Shown piece by piece: positions 28,348-41,308 of a stretch of DNA of 64,000 nucleotides. Source of the DNA: Botryococcus braunii. Lineage: Eukaryota; Chlorophyta; Trebouxiophyceae. The notes below the pieces were generated by a model that saw nothing but the letters and a program-made list of their open reading frames with translations, was not told where the DNA came from and searched no databases. The DNA lies in the NCBI GenBank assembly GCA_002005505.1, contig KV908337.1, forward strand, positions 583,501-647,500, given 5' to 3'. The first letter of the stretch is position 1, and each line of letters begins with the position of its first letter. The translations under genes and the position numbers were made by a program.

Positions 28348-31300
28348 ATGACCAGACCTCAAACTCGTTCCCAAAGCAAGGTTTCTGAAAGTAATCCCAG
28401 CAGTACAGAGACTATGGCAACACCAGCAGGAGGCAGCACGGCCTCCTCAGGAGCTGGACAGTCAGGACAGACCACTGGAGGCACTGCAGCCAGCTCGTAT
28501 GCATACACGATGAACTCCTCCAATCCCAAGATGTCTACACAGCTGAAGGCTGATCGCACAAATTTCAGGGCCTGGCGTGAAGAGCTGGAGTCCTGCGCAA
28601 TGCAAAAAGGAGCAATGGGAGCGCTGGAGACAGCTATGCCTAAGACCGCAGAGAACGCAGCAGTAAAACATTTCATTTTGCAGTCTGTCCCGTCCATGTG
28701 GCACGACGAAGTCAAACAGCGGGGGAGCGCTTTTGACTTCATTCAGTGGATGGCAGACCGCTGCACTGGAGGGAAGGACAGGGAAATCAACGAGAAGTGG
28801 ATCAAGGAGCTCAAACAGGGCATGGTAAAGGGAGAGACAGTGCAAGAATGGTGCCACCGAGTCATCAGTATTGCCGCCTCCCTGGAGGCCAATAACCATC
28901 AGCTGAGCGACCGCCAGATCTGCAGGTATATGTATAAGGGACTACCTGCAGTCTTGCAGAACGACGCTTGGGCAATTACCTCCGCCAAGTCAGACCCCTA
29001 CAACATGCTGGAGACGATCCTCACTGCCATTGAGAACTTGGAGTACCAGGATATCCCGCTGGCAGAGTCAGTGCAAGTCACAGCATCAGCTGCAGCAGTT
29101 ATGGGAGCAGCAGCAGCAGCCGTGCCAGCTCAGGGTGGAATCCCTGGGCCTCCCCAAGGCGCTGGAGCTGCACCGGGCGCTGGAGCAGCACCAGGAGTGG
29201 GAGCTGGAGCACCTGCTGATGGTCAGGCCCCCCATGGCCCTTCAGCTCACAACGCTGGAGGCAGGGGGCGAGGGTCTGGACGTGGCAGGAGGCCAAAGGA
29301 GGAACTGGCGTGTCGCTTCTGCAACGAGACGGGACATTTCTGGAGGGAGTGCCTGGAACTGAAGAGGCTGCAAGCTCTACGTGGCACAATGCAAGCTGCA
29401 AGTGCGGGCCCAGCTGCGTGGTGGGGCACTGGAGCTCCTCAGCAACAAGCCAGCTGGTGGGATGCTGGCCAGTCCAGAGGAGGCCCTCCCGTGGCACCCT
29501 CACATGCTCCTGGATCTGTGTCCACTATCTTCCCCTTCTTCCCAGGCTGGCATCTCCCACCACCACCTCCTCCAGGTGCTGGTGAGCCTATGTTCGTTTC
29601 GTTGAATGTGCTTACCCCTACGTCTCATGGGGCTTTCAGTACCTCGTGGCTGATAGATAGTGGTGCATCGGTGCACCTTGTAAATGATCTGTCTTTACTA
29701 CACAACCCAGTCCTGCATGCCCAACCCCTCCCTCTTCATTTGGCCACTTCTGACGCCAAAGGAGGGATAGTTGCAACTGGGTCTGTGTGTCTGGTCAATG
29801 CCAGACAAGAGGTGTTTTGGCTGCATAATGTGCAGTGTGTGCCCACTGCACACACTAATCTGATTTCTGTCACAGGAGCCATTCAGGATGGAGCATCATT
29901 CCTCACTGACAGTGCAGGTGGGTACACGACCATGAAAGGCCCAGCAGGCTGGTCTGGTAAGATAGCCAGAGAGCGAGGGCTGTTTTTTTTAGAATGGGTG
30001 TGTCCCGTCAAGAGCCAGCATGATGCGCAGCCACAGTCCAGTCCTCATGTTGCCTCGTATCATGCCAGGAAAGGGCACGTGTGTACAGATCGACTACTGT
30101 GGCATGCAAGGTTGGGGCATCCTGGGGTTAAGAGTATGACAAGGTTGGACAACGAAGACCTGGTCACTGATATCAATGTGTCCCTTGCTCCATGCTCAGA
30201 GTGTTCTCCCCAGTGTGAGTCATGTATACAAGGGAAACATTCTCGCCCCCCCTTTCCAGCTTCCTCTAGGCCTGCAGAGAGTGTTTTAGATAGAGTGCAT
30301 GTGGACACTGTGGGTCCCATTTCACCAGCTGCAATCACAGGAGAGCGTTTTTGGGTTACTGTTGTTGATGAAAAATCCCATCTGATAGCCTCATTGGCAG
30401 TGAAGTCGAAAGAAGCCATTCCCAAGGCCCTCATTGAGCTCTTGAAGTACTGGCAGACATTTCATGAGAAAGTGGTGAAGTGTGTGAGATCTGACAGAGG
30501 GACAGAATTTCTGAATCAGCAGTTCAAAGAATTTTGTGCTCAGCAGGGCACTAAAATGGAGACCTCAGCTCCATCCACGCCTCAGCAAAATGGACTTGCT
30601 GAGCGCATGAATCGGACTCTGAAGGAGCGCACAAGGACCCTGTTGGTGCACGCTGCAGCAGACCCTTCCTTGTGGAAGGAGGCACTGGAGTCTGCCACCC
30701 TGCTGTACAACGTGGGCCCCACCACAGGCAGGCCTCTGACCCCTACTGAGATGTTCTATGGGGTAAAGCCTGATGTTGCTTCCTTGCGCACATGGGGCTG
30801 TGTGGCACATGTTCACATTCCCCCAGGTCAGCGGTCTGTATTTGGACCAAAGACCATTCCAGGCATGTTCACTGGGTATTGCCCACAGTCCAAGGCCTAT
30901 CGAGTGTACGTAGGCAATGGTGTATGGAAAGAGAGCAGGGATGTTACATTCCTTGAGCATTTGAGAGGAGGGGAGAGAGTGGGTATGTCTAAGGTGCAAC
31001 CTGGATCCTCTCAATGGCTCTCAGGAGCGTCCTCGCAGGGCAGGGGAGGCAATTCCAATGTCCCCAGCTCACCAACAGCCATTCCCGTGAATTTTTGGGA
31101 AGCAGAGGATGACCCAGTGGTGGAGTGCAAGCCCACTGGATCTCCTGCTACCACTGCCAGCTCTCCAGAGGATCACAGCAGGCTGAGGAGCTCAGTCGGA
31201 CCTGTGGCTGGAGCCCCCAGCAGCCAGGATGGTTCCCCTGCCACTGCAGAGACCTTACAGCAGTCATGGTCAGTGCTGGGCCATCTTCAAAATTTAGCTC

Positions 31301-33573
31301 GGGGGGGTGCTGAAACGCACTCGCAGCTGGACAAACTGCAGAAGATGCAGGAGGGGGTCAGGTTCCAGGGGAAGTCTCAACATAGACTTCCCCCAGGAAC
31401 CACCCTCACAAGGGATCAGCGTTATGAACAGCGCCAGGCTAGGAGGGACTCAGGGGTCCCCATGCATGACCCTGGCTCAGGCCAGGTACTTGTGAGTGAG
31501 CCACCCTTGGTAGGTCTCCCTGATTTGCAGAGGCAGGTTGAGACAGGGGAGGCTATGCTTGGAGACGATGTTAGCGAGAAGAGTAGTGGGCTAGAAGTGC
31601 CAGCAGCAGGGGAAGCACGTAGTCAAGTTGAGCTGGGAACCAGTCATGCTTATGGGGTGCAGCCTGACACAGTAGGCGCAGCTCAGGAAAGTCAGAGTAG
31701 TGTACCTAGGTGTGAGTCCAGGAGAGAGAGAGAGCTGCTGCTTCCACCTGCATTGAGAAAGGTGAGAGATTGTAATGGTGGAGCGCATGAGTCTGACAGT
31801 TCAAGAGAGAGAGTTGGGGAGGGCTCTGGCAGTTCTGGCTGTACTGCAGGATCTCAACATAAGGTACAAAATGTACCTTATTCTGGGAACCAGGATCAGA
31901 GGGATATAAAAGACAACAGTCCCAGGAGTGCTGACAGTACTGCAGAGTCTCAGCATAAGGTACAAAATGTACCTTATGTCAAGCTGGGAAAGGTTCACGT
32001 GCCATCTAACCTGAGGGAAGCCCAATGCTCCCCTCAGTGGGATTTTTGGCAACAAGCAATGAGGGAAGAGATGGATTCCCTTGATACCCATGAGGTTCTA
32101 GAGTATGTGGACAGACCACATGGACAAAAAGTTATTCCTGTCCATTGGATATTCTCCACTAAAATTGATGCACATGGGAATGTTACTCGCTTTAAAGCGA
32201 GGTTAGTTGCCCAAGGGTGTAGACAGATCCCTGGGATAGATGTTGGGGAGGTATTTGCACCCACCAGCAGCTATGGGGCAAGGAGGGCTGTGCTGGCAGT
32301 GGCTGCCACACAGAATCTTGAGATCCACCAAGTGGATATCAAGACGGCTTTTCTCAATGGAGAGTTGGAGGAAGAGGTCTATGTGACTCAACCACCAGGA
32401 TTTGAGAATGGCAACACGAGGGTTGTGTGCAAGCTCAGGAAGGCACTATACGGTCTAAAACAAGCCCCACGGGCTTGGCACAAGACCTTGACCGACAAGT
32501 TGAGCGTGATGGGGTATAGTGTGTGCAAGAGTGATGCGGGTGTATACATCAGGAGGGCCCCTGATGGCAACCTGTCCTTTATTCTTGTTTATGTAGATGA
32601 TCTTCTCATAGTTGCCAGATTGGTTGCAGAGATTGGGTGGGGGAAAGAGTTGTTGAAGAAGGACTTCACCATCCATGATTTGGGAGAGGTGAATGATTTC
32701 CTGGGGTGTCAGGTCCTACGCAATAGAGTTCAGAGCACTTTTTCCATGAGTTGCACTCCCAAGATTGATGCTCTTGTGGAAAAGTTTGGTGTTGCTGATG
32801 ATGGGCGTGTGGTTGATACCCCCATGTCCAAGGACTTCGTGGCTAGCAGCAGACCCGAGTCCTCAGATGGTTTATCACATGGGGCAGGTACCCCACTGCC
32901 ACCTGGTCATCGGTACTGTGAGTTGATTGGATCGTTGCTATATATTGCCAATACGACCCGGCCTGACATTTCTCAGGCTGTTGGAGTGTTGTCAAGGTAT
33001 AGAATGACACCCACTACCTCACACTGGAATGAGGCCATTCGAGTGCTGAAGTACTTGAGAGATACGAGAGAATTAGCTCTTACTCTGGGTGGAAAGGGGC
33101 CTGAGCTAGAAGGCTATGTTGATGCCGACTATGCTGGGGACCTGGACCACAGGTATTCCACCACTGGCTATGTTCTATCAGTCTATGGTAGTGCCGTGGT
33201 TTGGGGAAGCAAGAAGCAGAGCTCAGTTGCTACCTCAACTGTGCAAGCCGAGTTTATGGCAGCCGGCCATATTGTGAAGGAAGCCAACTGGCTTAGGGGC
33301 TTCTTGGAAGAGATTGGAGCTGCACCTTGGAGAGTCAAAATTTTCTGTGACAACCAAGGATGCATTTCCAATTTACGGAACCCCCTTTATTCCAAATTCA
33401 CAAAGCATGTTGCAGTAAGCTTCCACTATGCTAGGGAAGCTATGGCACTTGGGCAGGTAGATATCATCTATGTAGAATCTGCTCGAAATGTGGCTGACAT
33501 TATGACCAAGCCACTTGCTAAGCCTGTGTTTGTTGGTCATCGTGATTCACTAGGTTTGAGAAGATACACATAA
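28348..33573 (+). CDS. C2 Gag-Pol polyprotein, intact
   Basis: The ATG at 28348 (MTRPQTRSQ) opens a 1,741-aa frame ending in TAA at 33571-33573. Gag occupies about residues 40-320 (STQLKADRTNFRAWREEL, WCHRVISIAASLE), with zinc knuckle CRFCNETGHFWREC. The protease has WLIDSGASVHLVND near residue 430. The pre-integrase segment is LLWHARLGHPGVKSM, followed by the integrase D,D,E core (VHVDTVGPI, VRSDRGTEF, QQNGLAERMNRT). A linker carries two SQHKVQNVPY repeats. RT (QKVIPVHWIFSTKIDAHG, YVDDLLIVA) and RNase H (GYVDADYAGD, KKQSSVATSTVQAEF) end it. Gag and Pol in one frame, in the order protease-integrase-RT-RNase H, define Ty1/copia. No lesion was seen. Confidence 0.96.
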   Translation: MTRPQTRSQSKVSESNPSSTETMATPAGGSTASSGAGQSGQTTGGTAASSYAYTMNSSNPKMSTQLKADRTNFRAWREELESCAMQKGAMGALETAMPKTAENAAVKHFILQSVPSMWHDEVKQRGSAFDFIQWMADRCTGGKDREINEKWIKELKQGMVKGETVQEWCHRVISIAASLEANNHQLSDRQICRYMYKGLPAVLQNDAWAITSAKSDPYNMLETILTAIENLEYQDIPLAESVQVTASAAAVMGAAAAAVPAQGGIPGPPQGAGAAPGAGAAPGVGAGAPADGQAPHGPSAHNAGGRGRGSGRGRRPKEELACRFCNETGHFWRECLELKRLQALRGTMQAASAGPAAWWGTGAPQQQASWWDAGQSRGGPPVAPSHAPGSVSTIFPFFPGWHLPPPPPPGAGEPMFVSLNVLTPTSHGAFSTSWLIDSGASVHLVNDLSLLHNPVLHAQPLPLHLATSDAKGGIVATGSVCLVNARQEVFWLHNVQCVPTAHTNLISVTGAIQDGASFLTDSAGGYTTMKGPAGWSGKIARERGLFFLEWVCPVKSQHDAQPQSSPHVASYHARKGHVCTDRLLWHARLGHPGVKSMTRLDNEDLVTDINVSLAPCSECSPQCESCIQGKHSRPPFPASSRPAESVLDRVHVDTVGPISPAAITGERFWVTVVDEKSHLIASLAVKSKEAIPKALIELLKYWQTFHEKVVKCVRSDRGTEFLNQQFKEFCAQQGTKMETSAPSTPQQNGLAERMNRTLKERTRTLLVHAAADPSLWKEALESATLLYNVGPTTGRPLTPTEMFYGVKPDVASLRTWGCVAHVHIPPGQRSVFGPKTIPGMFTGYCPQSKAYRVYVGNGVWKESRDVTFLEHLRGGERVGMSKVQPGSSQWLSGASSQGRGGNSNVPSSPTAIPVNFWEAEDDPVVECKPTGSPATTASSPEDHSRLRSSVGPVAGAPSSQDGSPATAETLQQSWSVLGHLQNLARGGAETHSQLDKLQKMQEGVRFQGKSQHRLPPGTTLTRDQRYEQRQARRDSGVPMHDPGSGQVLVSEPPLVGLPDLQRQVETGEAMLGDDVSEKSSGLEVPAAGEARSQVELGTSHAYGVQPDTVGAAQESQSSVPRCESRRERELLLPPALRKVRDCNGGAHESDSSRERVGEGSGSSGCTAGSQHKVQNVPYSGNQDQRDIKDNSPRSADSTAESQHKVQNVPYVKLGKVHVPSNLREAQCSPQWDFWQQAMREEMDSLDTHEVLEYVDRPHGQKVIPVHWIFSTKIDAHGNVTRFKARLVAQGCRQIPGIDVGEVFAPTSSYGARRAVLAVAATQNLEIHQVDIKTAFLNGELEEEVYVTQPPGFENGNTRVVCKLRKALYGLKQAPRAWHKTLTDKLSVMGYSVCKSDAGVYIRRAPDGNLSFILVYVDDLLIVARLVAEIGWGKELLKKDFTIHDLGEVNDFLGCQVLRNRVQSTFSMSCTPKIDALVEKFGVADDGRVVDTPMSKDFVASSRPESSDGLSHGAGTPLPPGHRYCELIGSLLYIANTTRPDISQAVGVLSRYRMTPTTSHWNEAIRVLKYLRDTRELALTLGGKGPELEGYVDADYAGDLDHRYSTTGYVLSVYGSAVVWGSKKQSSVATSTVQAEFMAAGHIVKEANWLRGFLEEIGAAPWRVKIFCDNQGCISNLRNPLYSKFTKHVAVSFHYAREAMALGQVDIIYVESARNVADIMTKPLAKPVFVGHRDSLGLRRYT

Positions 33574-33582
33574 AGCATGCAG

Positions 33583-33593
33583 GCAAGGGGAAG
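33583..33593 (+). other. C2 polypurine tract
   Basis: GCAAGGGGAAG directly precedes the 3' LTR. Confidence 0.9.
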
Positions 33594-34295
33594 TGTTGAG
33601 TTGTGAACATACATTATAGAATGCCTTGTGCTTTAGATGATCTTCAAATGTACATTATTAGGATACGGGTCCACTATCCACATAAGGTACCTCAAGACAC
33701 GTTCGGAGGAGGTCTATTTCGAACATAAGGTACAATCTGATTTAGATTACGCGTTAGTGTGAAAGGACTATTAAAGCTGCGATCACCGCATAGTCGAGCA
33801 ACTGGTTTGGAAAGATACTGGGCACATAAGGATGCCAGTCTTGTTCATGCAGTTGCATGTGTCTAAAGAGCAGACAGTCGTCAAGGACTGTAGCTGGAGA
33901 GGCACGAACTTACGACCTGTCTGCTTGCTTACAGGTGCGGTGACGCAGGGTGTGTATTGGTAAAGTGTTCATGTTTGATTGCTTGTTTGTAAGTGAACCA
34001 TCTTAGTGGACAATCAAGTCTCCCAAACAGCTAAGGGACGGAGTCTTGATTGAGTATAGGAAGGTACTTGCTTTCAGCCGTCAGGAGCTTATCCGTGTGT
34101 AGATGCTCATTGACAGATCAACATGTAACGGAACTGGTTTGGAAAGATACTGGGCACATAAGGATGCCAGTCTTGTTCATGCAGTTGCATGTGTCTAAAG
34201 AGCAGACAGTCGTCAAGGACTGTAGCTGGAGAGGCACGAACTTACGACCTGTCTGCTTGCTTACAGGATACGCCACTGCCCATAACCGTTTTACA
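33594..34295 (+). repeat. C2 3' LTR
   Basis: 702 bp. One extra T near the end (CCGTTTTACA) and several substitutions distinguish it from the 5' LTR. The GAAGT duplication follows. Confidence 0.97.
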
Positions 34296-34717
34296 GAAGT
34301 AATACCCGGTGCAGTCAAAACAGGGCCCGAAAGCAAGACATCATGAGATTGCTGTACAGTAGTCCCTTCCAACACTTGTCCACAATCACTAAGGGAAGAG
34401 AGCACAGTCAATCTAATACCTGGTAGCAATTGGGTTATCAGTTGGCTGACAGCAGACGCTCTGTCATTACGCTGACAAAACAATACAACATGAGAAGTAC
34501 TTGCAGGAAAAGAGGAAGATGCATCACTCTTACACTGAACATCAGGACTAGCCAGGTCTCTGTCAGGAAGTGATGTCTGAAACTTTCTACATACACCATG
34601 CCCATCCACATAATGGGTCATGAAACTATGGCAACAACTATAAAAGAAGTCCTGAAGATTCTCAACGTTATGCAATACAGGGATCCCATACTGGACTGCA
34701 GAACAGGTTAATATCAT
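34296..34717 (-). pseudogene. G3 Pol N-terminal linker, upstream of the protease
   Basis: The minus strand is open from 34,717 down to the C2 boundary. The sequence (HVVLFCQRND, SQLITQLLPGIRLTVL) has no domain I recognise. At the boundary the frame continues directly into the protease fragment at 5,652-5,037 once C1 and C2 are ignored. This identifies it as the region between zinc knuckle and protease of G3. Confidence 0.7.
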
Positions 34718-34763
34718 CTGAAATTAGGGCTCACACTGCTGAAAACCACAAAAGAAGAAGAAC

Positions 34764-35784
34764 TCAAGTTGTCTTTGACTTGTTACGGTCCCACTTAAGC
34801 TCAGGGTGCAGTTGGTAGCAACGGTCAACACTGTGCCCAACCTTCCCACAATGCGTGCAGGTCTGCGCAACTGGTTTTGTCGCACCAGGGCTCTTGGACT
34901 CAGTTTGGCCTTTTGGGGTATGGTGCGGCGTTTTTGAATGACTCGGGATATCAGAAATTGTCACAGCATGCTTAAAATAGTCTGCAAGAGTCTTTGGATA
35001 TTGAAGAGAAATCGGTTTTTGCAAATCAGCCCTGCAAAAACAAGTGGCACAAAGTATCCTCAGAAAATGCATTAGGGACCTTTGCTCTAAGCGCATTAAA
35101 CGTGGCAATATATGTCCTCATGTCATGTTTGCCCTGCGAAACATTCAGCAGCTGCTCCAGGTCCCTTTTGTGCAGCTCCACAGGCCTGAAAGCCACTGCC
35201 AAAGCTGACACAAAATCACTCCACGTCCCAAAGGCTGATAAACTCCCGGAGGCAATCAAATTAAACTGCCCAGTCCACCAGTCAAGAGCCTTCCCACGCA
35301 AAAAACATCGATGCTACCTCCACCGCACGAGTAGTACCCAGATCTACACCGTATGCTCTCAGATACATTTCACACTGCATCACCCAGGGATCTAACTTCA
35401 TAGCATCTCCCTCGAACACAAGTGGGTCAGGGAATTTGAGGGATGGCTTCCCTGAACTGGCCGGAACAGAGGCGGGTGCCGGAATGACCGTTGGCACAGG
35501 CTGTGTCACGACAACAGGTGCATGCTGCGCTAAGACACGCTGAATCACTATCTCAAATCCATGAATAAGGCTCTAAGTAGCTGCATCGGGAGGAGCACTC
35601 GATGGAACACCAGTTCCGCCCCCAACAAGAGCTCCGATAGCAACCAAGTGCCTAATCATGCGACAGGATCTATATCTGTAAGATCTACATCCTCCTCATC
35701 AAAGGGACCTACAGGTGGATCTGGTTCGACATGGCCTGGACTAGGTGCACGGGCTCTGGATCCCGAACGGGGATGCTGAGACAT
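34764..35784 (-). pseudogene. G3 Ty3/gypsy Gag, frameshifted
   Basis: The minus strand carries a Gag broken into at least four pieces. It starts with an ATG at 35784 (MSQHPRSGSRARAPSP) and soon meets a TGA. The next piece has FPDPLVFEGDAMKLDPWVMQ (35,548-35,282), then KALDWWTGQFNLIASG with LEQLLNVSQGKHDMRTYIA (35,301-35,026), then a zinc knuckle CTHCGKVGHSVDRCYQLHP near the end (35,108-34,764). Each junction needs a frameshift. The family is Retrotrans_gag. It belongs to the element whose LTR is at 35,855-36,114. Confidence 0.85.
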
Positions 35785-35841
35785 CACAAATCCGAAAGGA
35801 AAAGAAACGCACCACAAACGAACGACAAGGAACTCGCCTTG

Positions 35842-35853
35842 TCGCCGATACCA
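35842..35853 (-). other. G3 tRNA primer-binding site
   Basis: On the minus strand TGGTATCGGCGA lies next to the LTR. It is identical to the G1 and G2 sites. Confidence 0.85.
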
Positions 35854-35854
35854 C

Positions 35855-36114
35855 TTTAGCTATAACTGAGCGGAAGAGGTTTAATGAGACAGTGAGACAG
35901 TTCGTGGTGTGCACGGAAAGAGTGTTACATGATTGATTCGCAGGTCCACTCTTAAATCCTACATGGATTGAATGTACACTGTACTGCCACAGACGTGTAG
36001 TCGGGCAACCGAGCGAACTACCTGAGCGAGGTTGTACCGCGAATCTAGATCACATGGCAAGTCATAGAGCAATGCCAAGGACCACTAGAGCATTATACCC
36101 TAGGAAATGCTACA
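35855..36114 (-). repeat. G3 5' LTR
   Basis: On the minus strand it starts TGTAGCATTTCC and ends beside the primer site at a decayed TAAAG. It is homologous to the LTR at 41,309-41,493, sharing the block with CGGGCAACCGAGCGAACTAC. No matching 3' LTR or target-site duplication was found. Confidence 0.8.
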
Positions 36115-36380
36115 TCACACCTGAAATTAATCAAATAAACACACAAACATATTTTTGTGGATATGTACAAGTACAGAAAGATACGGTAATTGTTGAACCA
36201 GCCACATATATGGAAGCAATAAACTCTCTAAAAGCTGACAAATGGGTAAAGACCATGGATGAGGAAATGAATTCTCTCAAAGCCTTGGGAACGTGGTCAT
36301 ATGTTGTGGTAGACAACAGAAAAATCAAAAAGGCCCTTCCTGTTAATTGGGTTTACAAAGTGAAACTGTCTGAGCTGGCC
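36115..36380 (+). pseudogene. Ty1/copia reverse-transcriptase fragment
   Basis: The plus-strand frame contains EPATYMEAINSLKADKWVKT, MDEEMNSLKALGTW and LPVNWVYKVKL, the start of an RVT_2 domain. It lies directly against the G3 LTR and stops where a CACTAGT terminus begins. It is from a copia lineage different from C1-C3. Confidence 0.85.
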
Positions 36381-36384
36381 CATG

Positions 36385-36640
36385 CACTAGTAGAAAAATC
36401 GCTCTTAATCGAATCGGAATCGGCGCCGAATGTCAGTACGATTATCGAAAAATTTGAGATCGAGTTCAGTAGGCTGCGGACGGTCGGCGGACTGAGTCTG
36501 GTCTGAAAACTTTATTACGATTTCAGTTTCGGCCAATTTCAGATTCAATTACGAGACAAATCAGTCGGAATTCAGATTTTGTCGATCTCAATCGGTACTG
36601 AAATTCATCGGATGCGATTCTGATTCCGAACTGAATTTAT
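36385..36640. repeat. CACTA-like terminus and AATCGG-rich repeat
   Basis: CACTAGTAGAAAAATCG at 36385 resembles termini of EnSpm/CACTA DNA transposons. A similar inverted end lies at 41,180-41,216. The following ~250 bp are rich in AATCGG/GATTCxG motifs. No transposase ORF was seen. Confidence 0.4.
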
Positions 36641-37526
36641 GCTGTCGATATGGTTACATGTACGGTGACGAGACATCTCTACCACAGAAGTACAAGTGCA
36701 GAAACATGTGGTGGGACACTCTATGCCACTGATGCCATTATCACCAGCTGAACATGATTGTGGTGGTAATGGCATACAGTGACACAAAGTACCCCCCACA
36801 CATGTTCCTGCACTCATACTTAAGCTGTAGAGATGGCTCGTCACCATACAAGATTACACAGTGATATTAAGGGACTTGAATCCACCCACCATTCCAGCCA
36901 TGCCCCACCCATGGTGTTGTATAATGTATGACAGTATAGAAAACACAGTTGCAAAAGCTTGTGAGGCAACGGTGGAATGAGGCAAGCAGGCAAGAAGTGC
37001 AGACGGTGGAATGTGTGTTCCAAGATTAAAGTTCAACAAATTTCAAAGGGGCGCAATCATTCACCAAGCCCCATGACCTTCAAACTGGCAACCGTCAACA
37101 GGAGAGCTTTACGCCAACTGTACGGGTGCCCCCCCCCCCCCCAAATCTAGCTGAGCAAACACCACGTTCGATGTTCAAGAAAGCATATTGCAAACCCCTC
37201 AACCCTTGCAATGCAGTAGCCTCCGCAGTCCTTAAATAGGCATGACATGTCACCGTCCAGCAGGGGTCTGACAGAGCTGCATGTAATGCACAATTATAGT
37301 CGCAACCTATGCACGAATGGCTCGCAGTATCTTCCTTCATGCTGCCACGACTGACATCTTGACAGTGCCTCAGGCTATATGCTAATTCATCCATCGCCGG
37401 ATGCTGATAGTGCCAGCCTCAGGGAATCACTCCAGAAGTGGGCGTATCGCAAGCCCCCTCATACAGGCCCCTGTGAGCGTAACCTTCTGGTGGATCTCCA
37501 AGGGCACGGATGCAGGTTTTGGACGG
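36641..37526. other. No gene recognised
   Basis: About 0.9 kb without convincing coding potential. A 100-codon minus-strand frame at 37,095-37,394 has no family resemblance I can name. A C-run of 14 lies near 37,128-37,141. Confidence 0.5.
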
Positions 37527-38761
<1,235 letters not shown>

Positions 38762-38767
38762 GGTCGG

Positions 38768-39828
<1,061 letters not shown>

Positions 39829-41215
39829 GGTTGAGATTGTAGAGAGAGACAGCGTGGGCCAAGAGTGCAAAATGACTAGCCCCTTTGAAGACCAAACAAG
39901 CTCTACCCATGTGGTAGAATGAGTGCATAGAATTTCTAAACATTTCACTTCGGCTGCCTACCAAGTGTGGGTGCCCCCAACTGATGCCATGAGTTGCACC
40001 ATCAACTTGACCCAATAAGCATAACCTTAACACACGGGGGAGAGTGTAAAGGGGGTGCAAGACAAGGAGCAACAGACAGGGCTCTCCTTGACATGGGCTC
40101 ATTGGCATGAATGTCAGGAGGTGGTAATGGCAAGGAGCTAGAACCAACCCACGTCAGTGAACAGAACACTATATGCCTGAATCTTCCAAAAGCAACAGCT
40201 TCTACCGCATGAGCCAGATAAACAAAACTTCTGTGATGGGGAACAGCTCGCCTTATCTGGGGGCCCACAGACATAGACAGGAGATTGGGACACTTTGTGA
40301 AAACGTACAGAGGTTTGAGGAAGAGTCAACTGCTTGCGCTTCCTTTCCCCGGATGTCATGGAGTTGTTTCGATTACATTTGTTGCAGCAAGAAGTGAACA
40401 AGCCCCTGCACACAACACCTTTGTGACTGTCCTGCATTGATTTCTAGAACAGTATTAGCACCATTACACGCCGCAACTCAAGACCATATTTACTCCGTAG
40501 CCTTCCATTAAAAGAAAATTCCATGCGACGCCCCATGACAGAATTCTTTCGAAAGAGCAAGAGATCTAAAGCTGCCAACAGTAAAGTGATATACAAAGAG
40601 CAACAGAAACATAATCAGAGCAACGCAACACGAAGCAATGTGAACTCACCTTGAAACGCTATGGGGCCATGCGCGGGCATCGGAATGCAAATGCAGAGTC
40701 CCCGGCGTTCGGAGCAATGCAAGTGTCAACAGGCATAGAATGACCTTGGATAAAACATGGGAGTGTTACGCATGCCATGGTATAAAGCCATATGCTGACT
40801 GCGAACTAAACAAACGGCTGTATGCTTCCGACGGAGATTCTCAGGAGATTCGGTCCGAGTCAGCGTACTGCGTTTCTATTTTAGAAGTTGTACAATCTCT
40901 GAGGGCAGTACAGAAAAATAGTCAAAAGTAGGAAATGTGTGACATGCTAGATTATGACCTTCAATTGTAAATCCATCAACGGCAAAGGCCTTGACTTCAG
41001 GCCCTTGATGCATTACCGACAAGATACGAGTGATTACCACGATGCAACAGGCGTTTCTCCGGTTCTCTCTTATTTTGTTCTGAAAAGCCTGCCGATCTTA
41101 ATAGCGTCTTATTCGGATATTTCGATCGGAATAAGATCGTCCGCCGGACTTAATCGCTACTAAATGGAAAAGCAGTCCGAATTCAGATCGGACTAAGATC
41201 GTTTTTTCCACTAGT
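39829..41215. other. No gene recognised; possible right end of a CACTA-like element
   Basis: A 178-codon minus-strand frame (39,611-40,147) partly overlaps the duplication and has no family resemblance. The inverted CACTAGTGGAAAAAACGATC end lies at about 41,197-41,216. Confidence 0.45.
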
Positions 41216-41308
41216 GAACGCGGATGCCGCGACATCACGAATCACGAGAGAAAAGAAAAAGCACCACGAACGAACGATAAGGAACTATTCCTTATTGCCG
41301 ATACCACT
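41216..41308 (-). other. G3-type leader and decayed primer site
   Basis: Homologous to 35,775-35,853 beside the G3 LTR. The primer site reads TGGTATCGGCAA on the minus strand, differing at position 11 from the intact sites. Confidence 0.75.

Larger units (their letters stand above)
27235..34295 (+). mobile_element. C2: complete Ty1/copia retrotransposon
   Basis: LTRs at 27235-27935 and 33594-34295 flank a single gag-pol frame. The target-site duplication is GAAGT (27230-27234 and 34296-34300). Its first bases overlap the right GTGGA copy of C1, so the original site read GGTGGAAGTAAT. The LTRs differ at about six or seven positions. All parts needed for transposition (promoter LTR, primer site, intact ORF, polypurine tract) are present. 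Confidence 0.97.

Noticed and set aside
5653..34295. Simple inverted duplication of one copia element
   Set aside because: Each copy has its own correct 5-bp target-site duplication, which needs two integration events.
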